Shown in pieces: positions 34,488 to 44,340 of a stretch of 64,000 nt of DNA. The position numbers were made by a program, and so were the translations under genes. This DNA comes from an uncultured Clostridia bacterium (GTDB lineage Bacteria > Bacillota > Clostridia > Oscillospirales > Ruminococcaceae): positions 1-64,000 of the forward strand of contig CANQHA010000011.1 of assembly GCA_947623585.1 (NCBI GenBank), given 5' to 3'. The notes under the pieces were generated by a model. The model searched no databases. It saw only the letters and a program-made list of their open reading frames with translations, and was not told where the DNA came from. How positions within the stretch are numbered: position 1 is the first letter of the stretch; every line of letters starts with the position of its first letter.

Positions 34488-36044
34488 ATGAAAAAACCCG
34501 ATTTCAGCATCAACAAGCGCCGCCTCAAATACGGCTCCTTCGCGACCGCGCTGACGGTCTTCGTTATCGCGGCGATAGTTCTTGTGAACGTAGTGGCAAC
34601 GCTGCTTTTCGACCGCTTCCCGATAACGCTTGACCTCACCGCGGGAAGCATCTATACCGTTTCGGACGAGACCGCGGAATATATCGAGGGCATCGACGTT
34701 CCGGTTTCGATAACCGTTTTGGCGACCGAGGAATCCTATCGCTCGATAAGCGCATATGCTTCTCAGTGCGCCGAGCTGCTCAAAAATTACACTCAGCACA
34801 ACCCGGGGATAACGCTGAGATATATAGATATGCTTTCAAACCCCGAATTTGTCGCCAACTATTCGCAGGAGCTTTCAAACGGCGACATCATCATTGAGCC
34901 CGACGACGGAAAGCACGAGCGAGTAAAGATCGTCTCGCTGACCGATATAATCGTCGTTCAGGACGAATACAGCTATTACCTCGGAAACACCTATGTTTCA
35001 AACTACGGGGCGGACAGAATTCACACCATGCTCGCTTCTTACGGGCTGATACAGTCCTCGAACGCCGAGCAGGCGATAACCTCGGCGATAATGACCGTTA
35101 CCGATTCAAACCCGATAACCGTCTCGGTTTTAAGCTATCCCGGCGCCAACGAATCCGACGTTTCGGGGCTTACCGACCTCATGGACGCCAACGGCTATGT
35201 CATCACGAGCACCGATATTCAGTCGGACGAGCTTGACGACGACATCGACCTTATAATAATCCCCGCGCCAAAGATCGACTACTCCACCGCCGAGATAACA
35301 AAGATAGAGAATTGGCTTCAGGGCGGCGGGCGGCTTGAAAAGGATATGATCTATGTCGCCTCGGTCGAGCAGGGCCGCACCCCGAACCTTGACGCGCTGC
35401 TTTATAAATACGGTGTTACCGTTGAATATCAGGTCGTTCATGAGACCGCGAGCCAGCGCTATTCGGGATATGACACCTATACCTATCAGGACATAGTGAC
35501 CGAAAACGAGGACTATCTTACCGACGTCACAAACCTTTCAAGGCCGGTCGTAGTTCCCGACGCCAGAGCATTGAGCCTGAGATTTGAAAACGTCGATTCG
35601 ACTTACAGCTGCGAGCCGCTCATCGCTTCGGCCTCGTCGGCGGTATTAAAAGATATGTTCGACGATTCGGAGGATTGGACCCCCGCCGATTCCGAGCAGC
35701 GCGGCAGCTTCACCACCGTCGCCATCGGCAGGCAGAAAAAGATCAATCAGGACACGCACATTTCCACCTTCACAAACGTCATAACCTTCGGCTCCGACCT
35801 CATGCTGAATTCGCTTCTCACAACGCGATCTTCCTTCAACAACGGCGATTTCATAATCAGTATGCTTAACGAGGTCACCGGCAAGTCCGAGGGGATAACC
35901 ATAAAGCCCAAGGTCGTCAATTCGGGAATGTTTGACATCACCGAGGCGCAAAACCGCACCCTCACCCTTGTCTTTGCGGTGATAATCCCGGTCGCGGTGC
36001 TTGCGGTCGGCACCTTCGTTTGGATAAGAAGGAGGCATAAATAA
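34488..36044 (+). CDS. GldG-like ABC transporter auxiliary protein
   Basis: A 518-residue protein starting at ATG 34488 with AGGAGG upstream (an in-frame ORF start at 34452 lies in the permease gene). It has one N-terminal transmembrane helix (ATALTVFVIAAIVLVNVVAT), a large extracytoplasmic GldG-type domain including TLDLTAGSIYTVSDETAEYI, and a second transmembrane helix near the C-terminus (TLVFAVIIPVAVLAVGTFVW) ending in RRRHK. This matches GldG, named from Bacteroidota gliding motility but found also in other phyla as an ABC partner. No base separates it from the next gene. Confidence 0.87.
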   Translation: MKKPDFSINKRRLKYGSFATALTVFVIAAIVLVNVVATLLFDRFPITLDLTAGSIYTVSDETAEYIEGIDVPVSITVLATEESYRSISAYASQCAELLKNYTQHNPGITLRYIDMLSNPEFVANYSQELSNGDIIIEPDDGKHERVKIVSLTDIIVVQDEYSYYLGNTYVSNYGADRIHTMLASYGLIQSSNAEQAITSAIMTVTDSNPITVSVLSYPGANESDVSGLTDLMDANGYVITSTDIQSDELDDDIDLIIIPAPKIDYSTAEITKIENWLQGGGRLEKDMIYVASVEQGRTPNLDALLYKYGVTVEYQVVHETASQRYSGYDTYTYQDIVTENEDYLTDVTNLSRPVVVPDARALSLRFENVDSTYSCEPLIASASSAVLKDMFDDSEDWTPADSEQRGSFTTVAIGRQKKINQDTHISTFTNVITFGSDLMLNSLLTTRSSFNNGDFIISMLNEVTGKSEGITIKPKVVNSGMFDITEAQNRTLTLVFAVIIPVAVLAVGTFVWIRRRHK

Positions 36045-37529
36045 ATGAGCAAGCGCCTCAGATATCTTCTTGTCATCGGGGTTTTCATAATCAGCATGGC
36101 GATAGTCCTTACGGTGCTTTTGCTGACCCAGCCGAAGGACGAGGAGGAGAGCTCCGATTCCTCGACCTCGGCGACGATTTCGGTTTTAAGCTATGATCGA
36201 GACAATATCGCCACGATGACCATCAAAAACGAGAACGGCGAGTTCACGATAAGAAACGGCGTTTCGGGCTTTGTCATCGACGAGTATTCGGGCTTTCGTC
36301 AGAATTCGACGACGATGGGCGCCGCGGGTCGCTGCGTAACCTCGCTTAACGCTCAGGCGCTCGTCGAGGAAAACGCTCAGGACCTTTCAAAATACGGTCT
36401 TTCGAGCGATTCTCCCAAATCGAGCGTGACAGTTACCCTTAAAGACGGCACCTCTTATACCGTTTACTTCGGAGACGACGCCCCCGACGGCGACACGCGC
36501 TATTTCCGCCTTTCGGATTCAAACACCGTTTATACCGTCGGGCTGAATTCCTCGGGCTATTTCTACTATAAAGCCGACGACTTTTTAAGCCTTATCGTCA
36601 CCGATGAGCTGACTAACAACAACACCGCGCCGACACTCGATCACCTTGTCATCAAAAGAAAAGACCTCGATTATGACGTCGAATTTGTCGATGACAGCAA
36701 AAACTATGACGCGGACGAAATTGCGGCGGCTTCGGCGCAGGTCATGATCTCTCCGGTATACGCATATCTTGACATAACGAACTCCACCGCGATAATGTAC
36801 GGCCTTTGGGGGCTGACGGCCTCCGACATCGTAAAGGTATATCCGACCGAGGAGGATTTTGAGACCTACGGTCTTAACGACCCCTTCTGCGAGGTCATTC
36901 TTGACGCCGAGCTTCAGCGCTATCATCTTAGAATAGGAAACGTCGCCTCTTACACCCTCGACCAGAACGGCGAGGAGACCACCGACCCCTATGAATACTA
37001 CTGCTACTATGACGGTATCGACATTATCTATACCTTCACTTTAAGCGAGATACCCTTTGCGAATTTCATGCCGATAGACATCCTTTCGCCGATGATGACC
37101 TCAAACTATGTCCTTGCGCTCGATTATATCGACATAGAATATTTCGGCGACGATCCCGCTTCCTATTACTTCGAGCTTGAATCCGACATCGAGGCCGCCG
37201 AGATGCTTTCGGGCACCCTTAACGGCGAGGATTTTGACACCGAGGAGTTCAAATATCTCTATCAGTTCATTCTCAAATGCCCGATCGACGACCTTTACTT
37301 CGACGAGCCCGGCGAGAATAATCCCCTCGTCGCAAAAATACACTTCATGCGCGACGACGGCGCCGAGGATATCTTGGAATTTTACGATATCGGCTCAAAC
37401 CGCGTCTGCGTCAAGCTGAACGGGCATCCGTCGTTCAGCCAGCCGATAGGATATCTTAAAGTTCTGCGCCAAAACCTCGACGTTTTCGCCGACGGCGGAA
37501 CGAGGGACGATCTTCAGGAAATTTGGTAA
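36045..37529 (+). CDS. DUF4340 domain protein, exporter accessory
   Basis: A 494-residue protein with one N-terminal transmembrane helix (VIGVFIISMAIVLTVLLLTQ) followed by a ~460-residue extracytoplasmic region, acidic and rich in Tyr/Asp. It carries the repetitive beta-rich DUF4340 pattern (SVTVTLKDGTSYTVYFGD and similar strands). It starts on the base after the GldG-like stop codon, so it is very likely translated with it. DUF4340 proteins accompany Gld-like ABC exporters. No catalytic residues recognised. Confidence 0.85.
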   Translation: MSKRLRYLLVIGVFIISMAIVLTVLLLTQPKDEEESSDSSTSATISVLSYDRDNIATMTIKNENGEFTIRNGVSGFVIDEYSGFRQNSTTMGAAGRCVTSLNAQALVEENAQDLSKYGLSSDSPKSSVTVTLKDGTSYTVYFGDDAPDGDTRYFRLSDSNTVYTVGLNSSGYFYYKADDFLSLIVTDELTNNNTAPTLDHLVIKRKDLDYDVEFVDDSKNYDADEIAAASAQVMISPVYAYLDITNSTAIMYGLWGLTASDIVKVYPTEEDFETYGLNDPFCEVILDAELQRYHLRIGNVASYTLDQNGEETTDPYEYYCYYDGIDIIYTFTLSEIPFANFMPIDILSPMMTSNYVLALDYIDIEYFGDDPASYYFELESDIEAAEMLSGTLNGEDFDTEEFKYLYQFILKCPIDDLYFDEPGENNPLVAKIHFMRDDGAEDILEFYDIGSNRVCVKLNGHPSFSQPIGYLKVLRQNLDVFADGGTRDDLQEIW

Positions 37530-37555
37530 ACTCATCTTTTTAAGGAGGATATAAC

Positions 37556-37828
37556 ATGGCAAAATACTTTGAATACAAGGGCCTGCCGCTTGTCCGCAAG
37601 GGCGGAGAGATCTATTACGGCTCGATGGGCGACCCCGAGGTCGTTATGATGCAGCTTGCCGGCAAAAAAACCGTCGGCGGCGTCGAAGTCGCTACAAAGG
37701 TCCAGCTTTACCGAATGTTGACCGACGAGAGCGTGCCGGTCATGCAGAGAATAACCAAGACCGCGGTCAAGCCGAGCCTCTTTGAAGCGCTCGATTTGGC
37801 GTACGACTGGATAGGTCAGAGGGGCTGA
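37556..37828 (+). CDS. Conserved small protein of unknown function
   Basis: A 90-residue soluble protein with a strong AAGGAGG ribosome site, 27 bases after the DUF4340 gene, so it may be the last gene of that operon. The sequence alternates short strands and helices (MAKYFEYKGLPLVRKGGEIY, then GDPEVVMMQLAGKKTVGGVE) and has a C-terminal helix. I do not recognise the family. A terminator follows at 37843. Confidence 0.7.
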   Translation: MAKYFEYKGLPLVRKGGEIYYGSMGDPEVVMMQLAGKKTVGGVEVATKVQLYRMLTDESVPVMQRITKTAVKPSLFEALDLAYDWIGQRG

Positions 37829-37842
37829 AAACTGATAAAAAC

Positions 37843-37880
37843 AAATCCCGCCGAGGGCTTCCCCAAGGGCGGGATTTTTT
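37843..37880 (+). terminator. Terminator of the exporter operon
   Basis: AAATCCCGCC (37843-37852) / GGCGGGATTT (37868-37877), followed by TTT. Confidence 0.85.
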
Positions 37881-37969
37881 GTGTTTTACAGAGCGTATTT
37901 TTATTTCTTTGTTGAAAAAGATGTTGAAAGTGTTGATAAAACGCTTGGTTACGTCGGCAAAAAATAAAA

Positions 37970-38001
37970 AACCGGGCGAGTTTTCAACAACCCGCCCGGT
38001 T
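37970..38001 (-). terminator. Terminator of the GH94 gene
   Basis: AACCGGGCG / CGCCCGGTT with a ~12-base loop, T-rich on the minus-strand downstream side (TTTTTATTTTTT). Confidence 0.75.
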
Positions 38002-38061
38002 AATGCATTAAACTATTACTCGCGGAAATATATCAACCGCTAAAATGCTGTTGACATATTC

Positions 38062-40503
38062 TCAGCCCATAACGACCTCGACCGTGTGCTCGGTGCCTTT
38101 TTCAAACACCGGCAAAACGTTTCCGCTTATGCGAACGCCGTCGCAGACGATGGACTTAACCCCCTTGCAGACGTTCTGAGGATTTTTGACCGAGACGTTA
38201 TATCTCGCTCCGCGGAAAAGCCGCGAGACCTCAAAGCCGTCCCACTCGGAGGGGATAGAGGGGTCGATGCGAAGCCCGTCGTAATCGGGCGAAACGCCGA
38301 GGATATACTGCGATATCGCGACGAAATTCCACGCGGCGGTGCCGGTCAGCCAACTGTTTTTGGCCTCGCCGAATTTTTCCTTCGGGGCGTCCTTTCCGGC
38401 GATCATCTGCGCATAGACGTAAGGCTCGGTCTTGTGTATCTCCGAGATGTCCTCCAAAAAGGCGGGGGCGATTTTCGAGTAGTATTCAAAAGCCCTGTCG
38501 CCGTGTCCGACGAAAGCCTCGGCGCAGATTATCCACGCGTTGTTGTGGCAGAAAATTCCGGCGTTTTCCTTATATCCTCCGGGATAGGTGGATATCTCGC
38601 CGTATTCGACGTAATACCTTGTGAAAGCGGGCTGATTCAGAACGAGACCGCGCTCGCAGCTTAAATATTTGTTGACGCTTTCAAGCGCTCTGAGGTCGGC
38701 GCCCTGCTTTTTGCCGAGGCCCGAAAGCACCGCGAAGCCCTGCGGCTCGATGAAAATTTTGCCCTCTTCGTTTTCCTTTGAGCCGAGCTTTCTGCCGAAA
38801 TCATCGTAAGCCCGAAGGAACCATTCTCCGTCATAACCGTCCCGCATGACGGCCTCGGCCATTTCGTCAACGGCTTTTTTCGCCTCCTCGGCTTCGGCTT
38901 CAAGTCCCTCGTGCAGGCATAATTTTATATATTCGGGAACAATAAAGGTGAACATACACGCCACCAGCACCGACTCGGCCACCTTGCCGTCCTTTGAGGT
39001 CGTGGTCTGAAAACTCTCGCCCGAGACGGTCGAGAAGCAGTTGAGGTTGAGGCAGTCGTTCCAGTCGGCGCGCTGAATAAGCGGCAGACCGTGAGGCCCG
39101 AGGTTTTGCGCCACCCTGCGAAAGCTCATCGTCAGGTGGTGCATGAGAGTTTTTGCGAGCGCTTGATCGTTGTCATAAGGCACCGATTCGCCGAGGATTC
39201 CGTAGTCGCCGGTCTCCTTGATATACTGCGCGACCGCAAGTATCATCCAAAGCGGGTCGTCCGAGAAGTTTCCGCCGATCTCTCCGTTGCCCTTTTTGGT
39301 CAAAGGCTGATATTGGTGATAGCAGCTTCCGTCGGGCATCTGGGTCGAGGCGAGGTCGATAATTCTTTCCCTCGCCCGGTCGGGGATTTGATGAACGAAC
39401 CCGAGGAGGTCTTGGTTAGAGTCCCTGAAGCCCATTCCTCTGCCGATGCCGCTTTCAAAATATGACGCCGAGCGCGACATATTAAAGGTCACCATGCACT
39501 GATACTGATTCCAGATGTTCACCATGCGGTCTACCCGCTCGTCGGGGGATTTTACCGAAAACTGCGAAAGCAAGGAATCCCAATAGGCTTTTAAGCTGCA
39601 AAGGGCGGCGTCGGCTTTTTCGGGAGAATCAAACCTTGAAATAAGCGCGTGGGCGCGGGCTTTGTTTACCGTTCCGTCGGGGTTGAATTTTTCGTCAAAG
39701 GGGTTTTCGACGTATCCGAGAATAAAGACTATCTCCTTTTCCTCGGCGGGCTTTAAGGTGATTTCAAGGCGGTGCGAGGCTATCGGCGACCAGCCGTGAG
39801 CGTGAGAATTTCGCGCTCTGTCCTCAAAGACCGCGTCGGGGCGGTCGAAGCCGTTGTAAAGCCCGAGGAATTCGTCGCGGTCGGTATCGAATCCCGAGAC
39901 GCTTTCCGAGCAGTGATAGAACGCATAGTGATCGCGGCGCTCACGATACTCGGTCTTATGATATATCGTCGAGCCCTCGATCTCGACCTCGCCGGTGCTG
40001 AAATTGCGTTGGAAGTTGGTAGAATCGTCGTTGGCGTCCCAAAGGCACCATTCGATGAAGCTGAAAAGCGAAAAGCTCTTTTCCTGCCAGCCGGTGTTCG
40101 TCAGCTTGATTTTATGTATCTCGCAGTCGGCGTCAACGGGGACAAAGAAGGTGATCTCGGCTTTGAGGCCCGCCCGTTCTCCCGAAATAACGGTATAGCC
40201 CATTCCGTGACGGCAGGAATAGCTTTCGAGCTCGCGCTTGACGGGCGACCACGACGGACACCAGACGTTTCCGCCGTCGTTGATATAAAAATACCGTCCG
40301 CCCATGTCTATCGGCGCGTTGTTATAGCGGTATCTCGTGATTCTTCTGAGCCTTGCGTCGCGATAGAAGCTGTAACCTCCCGCGGTGTTTGAGATCAGTC
40401 CGAAAAATCCGTTCGACCCGAGATAGTTTATCCAAGGATAGGGCGTTTTCGGGCTTGTTATGACATATTCTTTGTTTTTGTCGTCAAAATATCCGAATTT
40501 CAT
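38062..40503 (-). CDS. GH94 cellobiose/cellodextrin phosphorylase
   Basis: An 813-residue enzyme that splits cellobiose or longer cellodextrins with phosphate to glucose-1-phosphate. Start ATG at 40501-40503 ([20 protein letters not shown]) with GGGAGG eight bases upstream; the longer ORF extends into the promoter. The catalytic region [12 protein letters not shown] holds the Asp general acid of the family. [12 protein letters not shown] and [18 protein letters not shown] are other conserved segments. It has no signal peptide, so it is intracellular, and acts downstream of the GH5 enzymes at 58.6-60.9 kb. Cellobiose versus longer substrate is undecidable here. Monocistronic. Confidence 0.93.
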   Translation of the reverse strand: MKFGYFDDKNKEYVITSPKTPYPWINYLGSNGFFGLISNTAGGYSFYRDARLRRITRYRYNNAPIDMGGRYFYINDGGNVWCPSWSPVKRELESYSCRHGMGYTVISGERAGLKAEITFFVPVDADCEIHKIKLTNTGWQEKSFSLFSFIEWCLWDANDDSTNFQRNFSTGEVEIEGSTIYHKTEYRERRDHYAFYHCSESVSGFDTDRDEFLGLYNGFDRPDAVFEDRARNSHAHGWSPIASHRLEITLKPAEEKEIVFILGYVENPFDEKFNPDGTVNKARAHALISRFDSPEKADAALCSLKAYWDSLLSQFSVKSPDERVDRMVNIWNQYQCMVTFNMSRSASYFESGIGRGMGFRDSNQDLLGFVHQIPDRARERIIDLASTQMPDGSCYHQYQPLTKKGNGEIGGNFSDDPLWMILAVAQYIKETGDYGILGESVPYDNDQALAKTLMHHLTMSFRRVAQNLGPHGLPLIQRADWNDCLNLNCFSTVSGESFQTTTSKDGKVAESVLVACMFTFIVPEYIKLCLHEGLEAEAEEAKKAVDEMAEAVMRDGYDGEWFLRAYDDFGRKLGSKENEEGKIFIEPQGFAVLSGLGKKQGADLRALESVNKYLSCERGLVLNQPAFTRYYVEYGEISTYPGGYKENAGIFCHNNAWIICAEAFVGHGDRAFEYYSKIAPAFLEDISEIHKTEPYVYAQMIAGKDAPKEKFGEAKNSWLTGTAAWNFVAISQYILGVSPDYDGLRIDPSIPSEWDGFEVSRLFRGARYNVSVKNPQNVCKGVKSIVCDGVRISGNVLPVFEKGTEHTVEVVMG

Positions 40504-40548
40504 AAGTATACCTCCCGCAGAAAATAGAATACGCATAAAGCTATGATA

Positions 40549-40577
40549 AGTATACAATATCTTTGATAATTTGTAAA
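40549..40577 (-). promoter_or_regulatory. Promoter of the GH94 gene
   Basis: Minus strand: TTTACA (40572-40577), 17 bases, TATACT (40549-40554), 45 bases before the start at 40503. Confidence 0.65.
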
Positions 40578-40725
40578 TAATTATTTTTTGATTTTCTTTT
40601 GCGGCGGTATAAAGCGGAGAAGATCAGGCAAAACTATAAACGACCGATCGCTCGGGTCGGTACTGTACTTTTACAAGCCTTATAAATAAAAGGGAACCCT
40701 GATGTTGAAAGGAAGGACTTAAAAA

Positions 40726-40935
40726 GTGAAAATACTGGATAGAATCGCGCTTTTTCTTCTGATCGTCGGCGGCGTGAACTGGGGTCTGGTCGGAATTTTT
40801 GAGTTTGACCTCGTCGCCTATCTGTTCGGCGGTTCGGCGGGTCTGATCTCAAGGATCATCTACGTTGTGGTCGCGCTCTGTGCGATCTGGTGCGTATCGC
40901 TTTACTTCAGAAATTCAAGGCTGATAGAAGAATAA
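40726..40935 (+). CDS. DUF378 family membrane protein
   Basis: A 69-residue protein from a GTG at 40726 with GAAAGGA upstream. Two hydrophobic segments, RIALFLLIVGGVNWGLVGIF and IIYVVVALCAIWCVSLYF, with the DUF378 hallmark VGGxNWGLVG. It is a small membrane protein of unknown role, widespread in bacteria. A terminator follows immediately. Confidence 0.88.
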   Translation: MKILDRIALFLLIVGGVNWGLVGIFEFDLVAYLFGGSAGLISRIIYVVVALCAIWCVSLYFRNSRLIEE

Positions 40936-40940
40936 GCATA

Positions 40941-40969
40941 AAAAAGGGCCCCTCCGAGGGGCTCTTTTT
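40941..40969. terminator. Bidirectional terminator, DUF378 / LRR genes
   Basis: AAAAAGGGCCCC / GGGGCTCTTTTT with a five-base loop, one non-Watson-Crick position. Confidence 0.85.
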
Positions 40970-40977
40970 ATGAGATG

Positions 40978-42075
40978 TCACTGTATGATTTTCACGCCGT
41001 CGTCGCAGTTTAAAGAGCGGCTGTCTAAGCTCTTGCAATCAGATATGTCAAGCTCGGTCAATTTGTTGTAACCGCAGTCAAGATATTCCAGCTCGGTGCA
41101 TCCGCTTACATCAAGCTCGGTCAGTTTGTTGAGCGTGCAGGTAAGATGCCCAAGATTTGTACATTTGCTCAGATCAAGCGCTGTCAAACCGTTTTCCATG
41201 CAGTCGAGCTCTCTCAAATCTGCACATTCGCTTATGTCAAGCACCGTTAAACTGTTGCTTCTGCAATCAAGCTCTCTCAAACTTGTGCATCCGCTCACGT
41301 CAAGCGCTGTCAAACCGTTTTCGCGGCAAAGAAGGCTCGTCAGTTCCGTACACATACCCACATTAAGCTCGGTTAAACTGTTGTTATTGCAGGAGAGATC
41401 TTCCAACTCCGTACATCCGCTTACATCGAGCGCTGTCAAACCGTTATTGGAGCAATAAAGGTATTCCAGCCCCGTACATTTGCTTACATCAAGCCCGGTC
41501 AGCTTGTTAGTGCTGCAATTAAGGAATGTCAGCCCTGCGCATTGGCTCACGTCAAGCTCGGTCAAATTATTGTTATTGCAGTCAAGGTATGTCAGCTCCG
41601 CGAGATTTCGCAGGTCAAGCTCGGTCAAACTGTTGACGCAGCATTCAAGTTTTCCCAGCTTCGTGCAGCCGCTTACATCGAGCTTGGAAACGCCGCAGTT
41701 AATGCACACGAGCTCAACCAACTCGGTGTTTTTGCTTAAATCAAGCTCGTCAAACGCGCAGCTCTCTTTGAGGGTCAAGGTCTGAAGATTCGTAAAATAT
41801 TCTATGCCCTTTAAGGAGCTGATGGGCTCCTCGAGATCTTCATCTCTTATTTCAATATCGCTTATTTTGATTTTGCTTACGGCTGAAAGCTCCTCTTCGC
41901 TCAGCTCCCCGTCGCCGTTTAGGTCGAAGTTGTCAGAAACATATTCTCTGAATCTAATATCGGGAAAGTGCTTTTCGTTGATTTTAACGCTGCCGGTTTT
42001 GCCGCATGAGCTCATCATGGCCGTTATCAGCGCGGCGGCAAGCAGAAATGCGCATATTTTTCTCAGTGTTTTCAT
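40978..42075 (-). CDS. Leucine-rich-repeat lipoprotein
   Basis: A 365-residue lipoprotein: a hydrophobic N-terminus with MMSSC (lipidated Cys24), then a short domain FPDIRFREYVSDNFDLNGDG with an EF-hand-like DxNxDG loop, then about eleven 21-residue repeats of the form LTxLDVSxCTxLxxLxCxxN and a degenerate twelfth. Cysteines occupy two fixed positions in most repeats, forming ladders along the solenoid. Likely a surface adhesion or polysaccharide- or peptide-binding protein. The gene carries several near-identical 63-bp units at the DNA level, so slippage is likely. Own perfect promoter. Confidence 0.88.
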   Translation of the reverse strand: MKTLRKICAFLLAAALITAMMSSCGKTGSVKINEKHFPDIRFREYVSDNFDLNGDGELSEEELSAVSKIKISDIEIRDEDLEEPISSLKGIEYFTNLQTLTLKESCAFDELDLSKNTELVELVCINCGVSKLDVSGCTKLGKLECCVNSLTELDLRNLAELTYLDCNNNNLTELDVSQCAGLTFLNCSTNKLTGLDVSKCTGLEYLYCSNNGLTALDVSGCTELEDLSCNNNSLTELNVGMCTELTSLLCRENGLTALDVSGCTSLRELDCRSNSLTVLDISECADLRELDCMENGLTALDLSKCTNLGHLTCTLNKLTELDVSGCTELEYLDCGYNKLTELDISDCKSLDSRSLNCDDGVKIIQ

Positions 42076-42157
42076 ATTACCTCTCCTTTCCGCTTTCGCG
42101 GTGAATAATAAAAAGTGCGCAAACGTCGATAAAAATATTTAGTTATGCGGCAAAAAT

Positions 42158-42186
42158 ATTATATCATAGGTGAAAAATAATGTCAA
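42158..42186 (-). promoter_or_regulatory. Perfect consensus promoter of the LRR lipoprotein
   Basis: Minus strand: TTGACA (42181-42186), 17 bases, TATAAT (42158-42163). Confidence 0.88.
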
Positions 42187-42206
42187 CAATGATGCGCCGA
42201 GGAGTT

Positions 42207-42286
42207 AGAAGATAGAAATTAGAGGATAGAGGATAGAAGATAGATTTCTGACTTCTGTTTTCTGACATCTGTTTTCTGACTTCTGT
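42207..42286. repeat. Tandem heptad repeats, purine half and pyrimidine half
   Basis: Five 7-base units AGAAGAT, AGAAATT, AGAGGAT, AGAGGAT, AGAAGAT (42207-42241), then three 14-base units (TTTCTGACTTCTGT, TTTCTGACATCTGT, TTTCTGACTTCTGT; 42245-42286), each two heptads long. The first half is purine-rich and the second pyrimidine-rich on the plus strand. Confidence 0.9.
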
Positions 42287-42297
42287 TTTTTGCTGTC

Positions 42298-42325
42298 TTG
42301 ACAAACTCGCAATAATCAGTATAAT
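42298..42325 (+). promoter_or_regulatory. metG promoter
   Basis: TTGACA (42298-42303), 16 bases, TATAAT (42320-42325), 12 bases after the heptad repeats. Confidence 0.85.
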
Positions 42326-42375
42326 ATTAAGGGTGCGCAAAAGCGCCTCAATAGAACCGAAAGGAAGATAAAGCC

Positions 42376-44340
42376 ATGTCTAAACCCTACCTGATAACTA
42401 CCGCGATCGCCTATGCGTCAAAGCTGCCGCACGTCGGCAATATGTACGACCATGTGTGCGCCGATATGATTGCGAGAACGAAGCGAATGCAGGACTATGA
42501 CGTTTTCTTCCTCACCGGCACCGACGAGCACGGCCTTAAAATCGAAGAGGAATCGAAAAAGCGCGGGATAACCCCGAAGCAGCACGTCGATGATATCTCG
42601 GCGGCGATACGCTCGGAGATAGACGGCCTCAACGTCAGCTATGACAAATTTATCCGCACCACCGACGAGGAGCACGAAAAATGCCTCCAAAAGGTCTTTG
42701 ATAAGCTCTATGCTCAGGGCGACATCTATAAAAGCGAATACGAGGGCTGGTATTGCCTGCCCTGCGAGAGTTTCTTCACCGAGGTACAGCTTAAAGACGG
42801 CCGCTGCCCCGACTGCGGCGCCGAGGTCAGAAAAACCAAGGAGGAAGCCTATTTCTTCAAGCTCTCGAAATATCAGAAGCAGCTTGAGGATTTCTTTGCG
42901 GAGAACCCCGATTTCATTCAGCCCGAAAGCCGCAAAAACGAGATGGTCAACAACTTTATCAAGCCCGGACTTCAGGATTTCTGCATCACAAGGACCAGCT
43001 TCAAATGGGGCGTTCCGGTCGATTTTGACCCGAAGCATATAATCTATGTCTGGATAGACGCCCTCAACAACTATATCACCGCGCTCGGCTTCGACCCCGA
43101 GAACCCCTCGGAGAACTATAAAAAATATTGGGATAACTGCGTTCACGTCATCGGAAAGGACATTTTAAGGTTCCATTCGATCTATTGGATCGCGTGGCTC
43201 ATGGCGCTCGGCGCAAAGCTGCCGAAGCAGATATTCGCACACCCGTGGCTTTTGTTCGGCGCAGACAAAATGTCGAAATCAAAGGGCAACGTCATCTATG
43301 CCGGAGAAATGGTAAAGCGCTTCGGCTCCGACGCTACGAGATATTATATGCTCTCCGAGATGCCCTTTGCGGCCGACGGCTCGATAAGCTACGAGACCTT
43401 CATCGACCGCTATAACACCGACCTTGCGAACACCCTCGGAAACCTCGTCAACCGCACCGTCGCTATGGTAAACAAATATTTCGGCGGAGTCGTCGGTTCG
43501 CCCTCGGATAAAAACGAGACCGACCTCGACCTTGAGGCGAAATGCCTTGAGACCGCGAAAAAATTCATTTCGCACACCGAGGCTTACCGCCTTGCCGACG
43601 CCGTTGACGACGTGATATCTTTAGCGCGCCGCGCCAACAAATACATCGACGAGACCACCCCCTGGGCGCTTGCGAAAAACGAGGCCGACAAGCCGAGGCT
43701 TCAGACCGTTTTGTATGAACTCATCGAGGCGATACGCTTTATCGGCATTCTCTGCTCGCCGATAATCCCCGAGACCGCCGAGAAGATCCTCTTGCAGATA
43801 AACACCGATATAAACACCCTTGAAACGCTTTCGGCTTTCGGCGGATATGTCGCCGGAACGAAGGTGGGCGAAGCCGTGCCGCTTTTTGCGAGGATCGACA
43901 GCGACAAGGTGCTTTCCGAGCTCAACGCCGAGGTAGAGGCGCTTAAAGCAAAAGCCGCCGCCGAGGCTGCCGCAGCCGAAGCCGCAGACTCGGCAAAGCC
44001 CGCTCCTATCGCCCCCGAGATCACCATCGACGATTTCTTCAAGGCCGATCTTAGGGCGGGAAAGATAGTCTCCTGCGAAAAGGTCGAGAAGTCTAACAAG
44101 CTGCTGAGAATAAAGCTCAACGACGGCTTCGGCACAAGACAGGTGCTTTCAGGCATCGCGAAATGGTATTCGCCCGAAGACCTCGTCGGCAAAACGGTGA
44201 TGTTCGTCGCGAACTTAAAGCCCGCAAAGCTGGCGGGCGAGCTCAGCGAGGGAATGATCTGCGCGGCGGATATGCCCGACGGCTCGGCAAAGGTCTGCTT
44301 CCTTGACGACAGCGTTCCGGCAGGGGCGAAGATCAGATAA
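42376..44340 (+). CDS. metG: Methionyl-tRNA synthetase
   Basis: A 654-residue class I synthetase. HIGH-equivalent: YASKLPHVGNMYDHV; KMSKS: ADKMSKSKGNV (~300). One zinc knuckle with four Cys, CLPCESFF and CPDCGAE (~130-150). The C-terminal ~110 residues form a dimerising tRNA-binding (Trbp111-like) domain (KADLRAGKIVSCEKVEKSNK), joined by an Ala/Glu-rich linker. The product supplies Met-tRNA for initiation and elongation. Ribosome site AAAGGAAG. The P-loop gene begins on the base after its stop. Confidence 0.95.
   Translation: MSKPYLITTAIAYASKLPHVGNMYDHVCADMIARTKRMQDYDVFFLTGTDEHGLKIEEESKKRGITPKQHVDDISAAIRSEIDGLNVSYDKFIRTTDEEHEKCLQKVFDKLYAQGDIYKSEYEGWYCLPCESFFTEVQLKDGRCPDCGAEVRKTKEEAYFFKLSKYQKQLEDFFAENPDFIQPESRKNEMVNNFIKPGLQDFCITRTSFKWGVPVDFDPKHIIYVWIDALNNYITALGFDPENPSENYKKYWDNCVHVIGKDILRFHSIYWIAWLMALGAKLPKQIFAHPWLLFGADKMSKSKGNVIYAGEMVKRFGSDATRYYMLSEMPFAADGSISYETFIDRYNTDLANTLGNLVNRTVAMVNKYFGGVVGSPSDKNETDLDLEAKCLETAKKFISHTEAYRLADAVDDVISLARRANKYIDETTPWALAKNEADKPRLQTVLYELIEAIRFIGILCSPIIPETAEKILLQINTDINTLETLSAFGGYVAGTKVGEAVPLFARIDSDKVLSELNAEVEALKAKAAAEAAAAEAADSAKPAPIAPEITIDDFFKADLRAGKIVSCEKVEKSNKLLRIKLNDGFGTRQVLSGIAKWYSPEDLVGKTVMFVANLKPAKLAGELSEGMICAADMPDGSAKVCFLDDSVPAGAKIR

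Larger units (their letters stand above)
42076..42375. other. Repeat-bearing interval between the LRR gene and metG
   Basis: 300 bases with divergent promoters (42158-42186 minus, 42298-42325 plus) and tandem heptad repeats at 42207-42286. No ORF. Confidence 0.8.

Noticed and set aside
42207..42286. Possible CRISPR array
   Set aside because: Repeats are contiguous 7- and 14-mers without spacers, and no cas genes are present.
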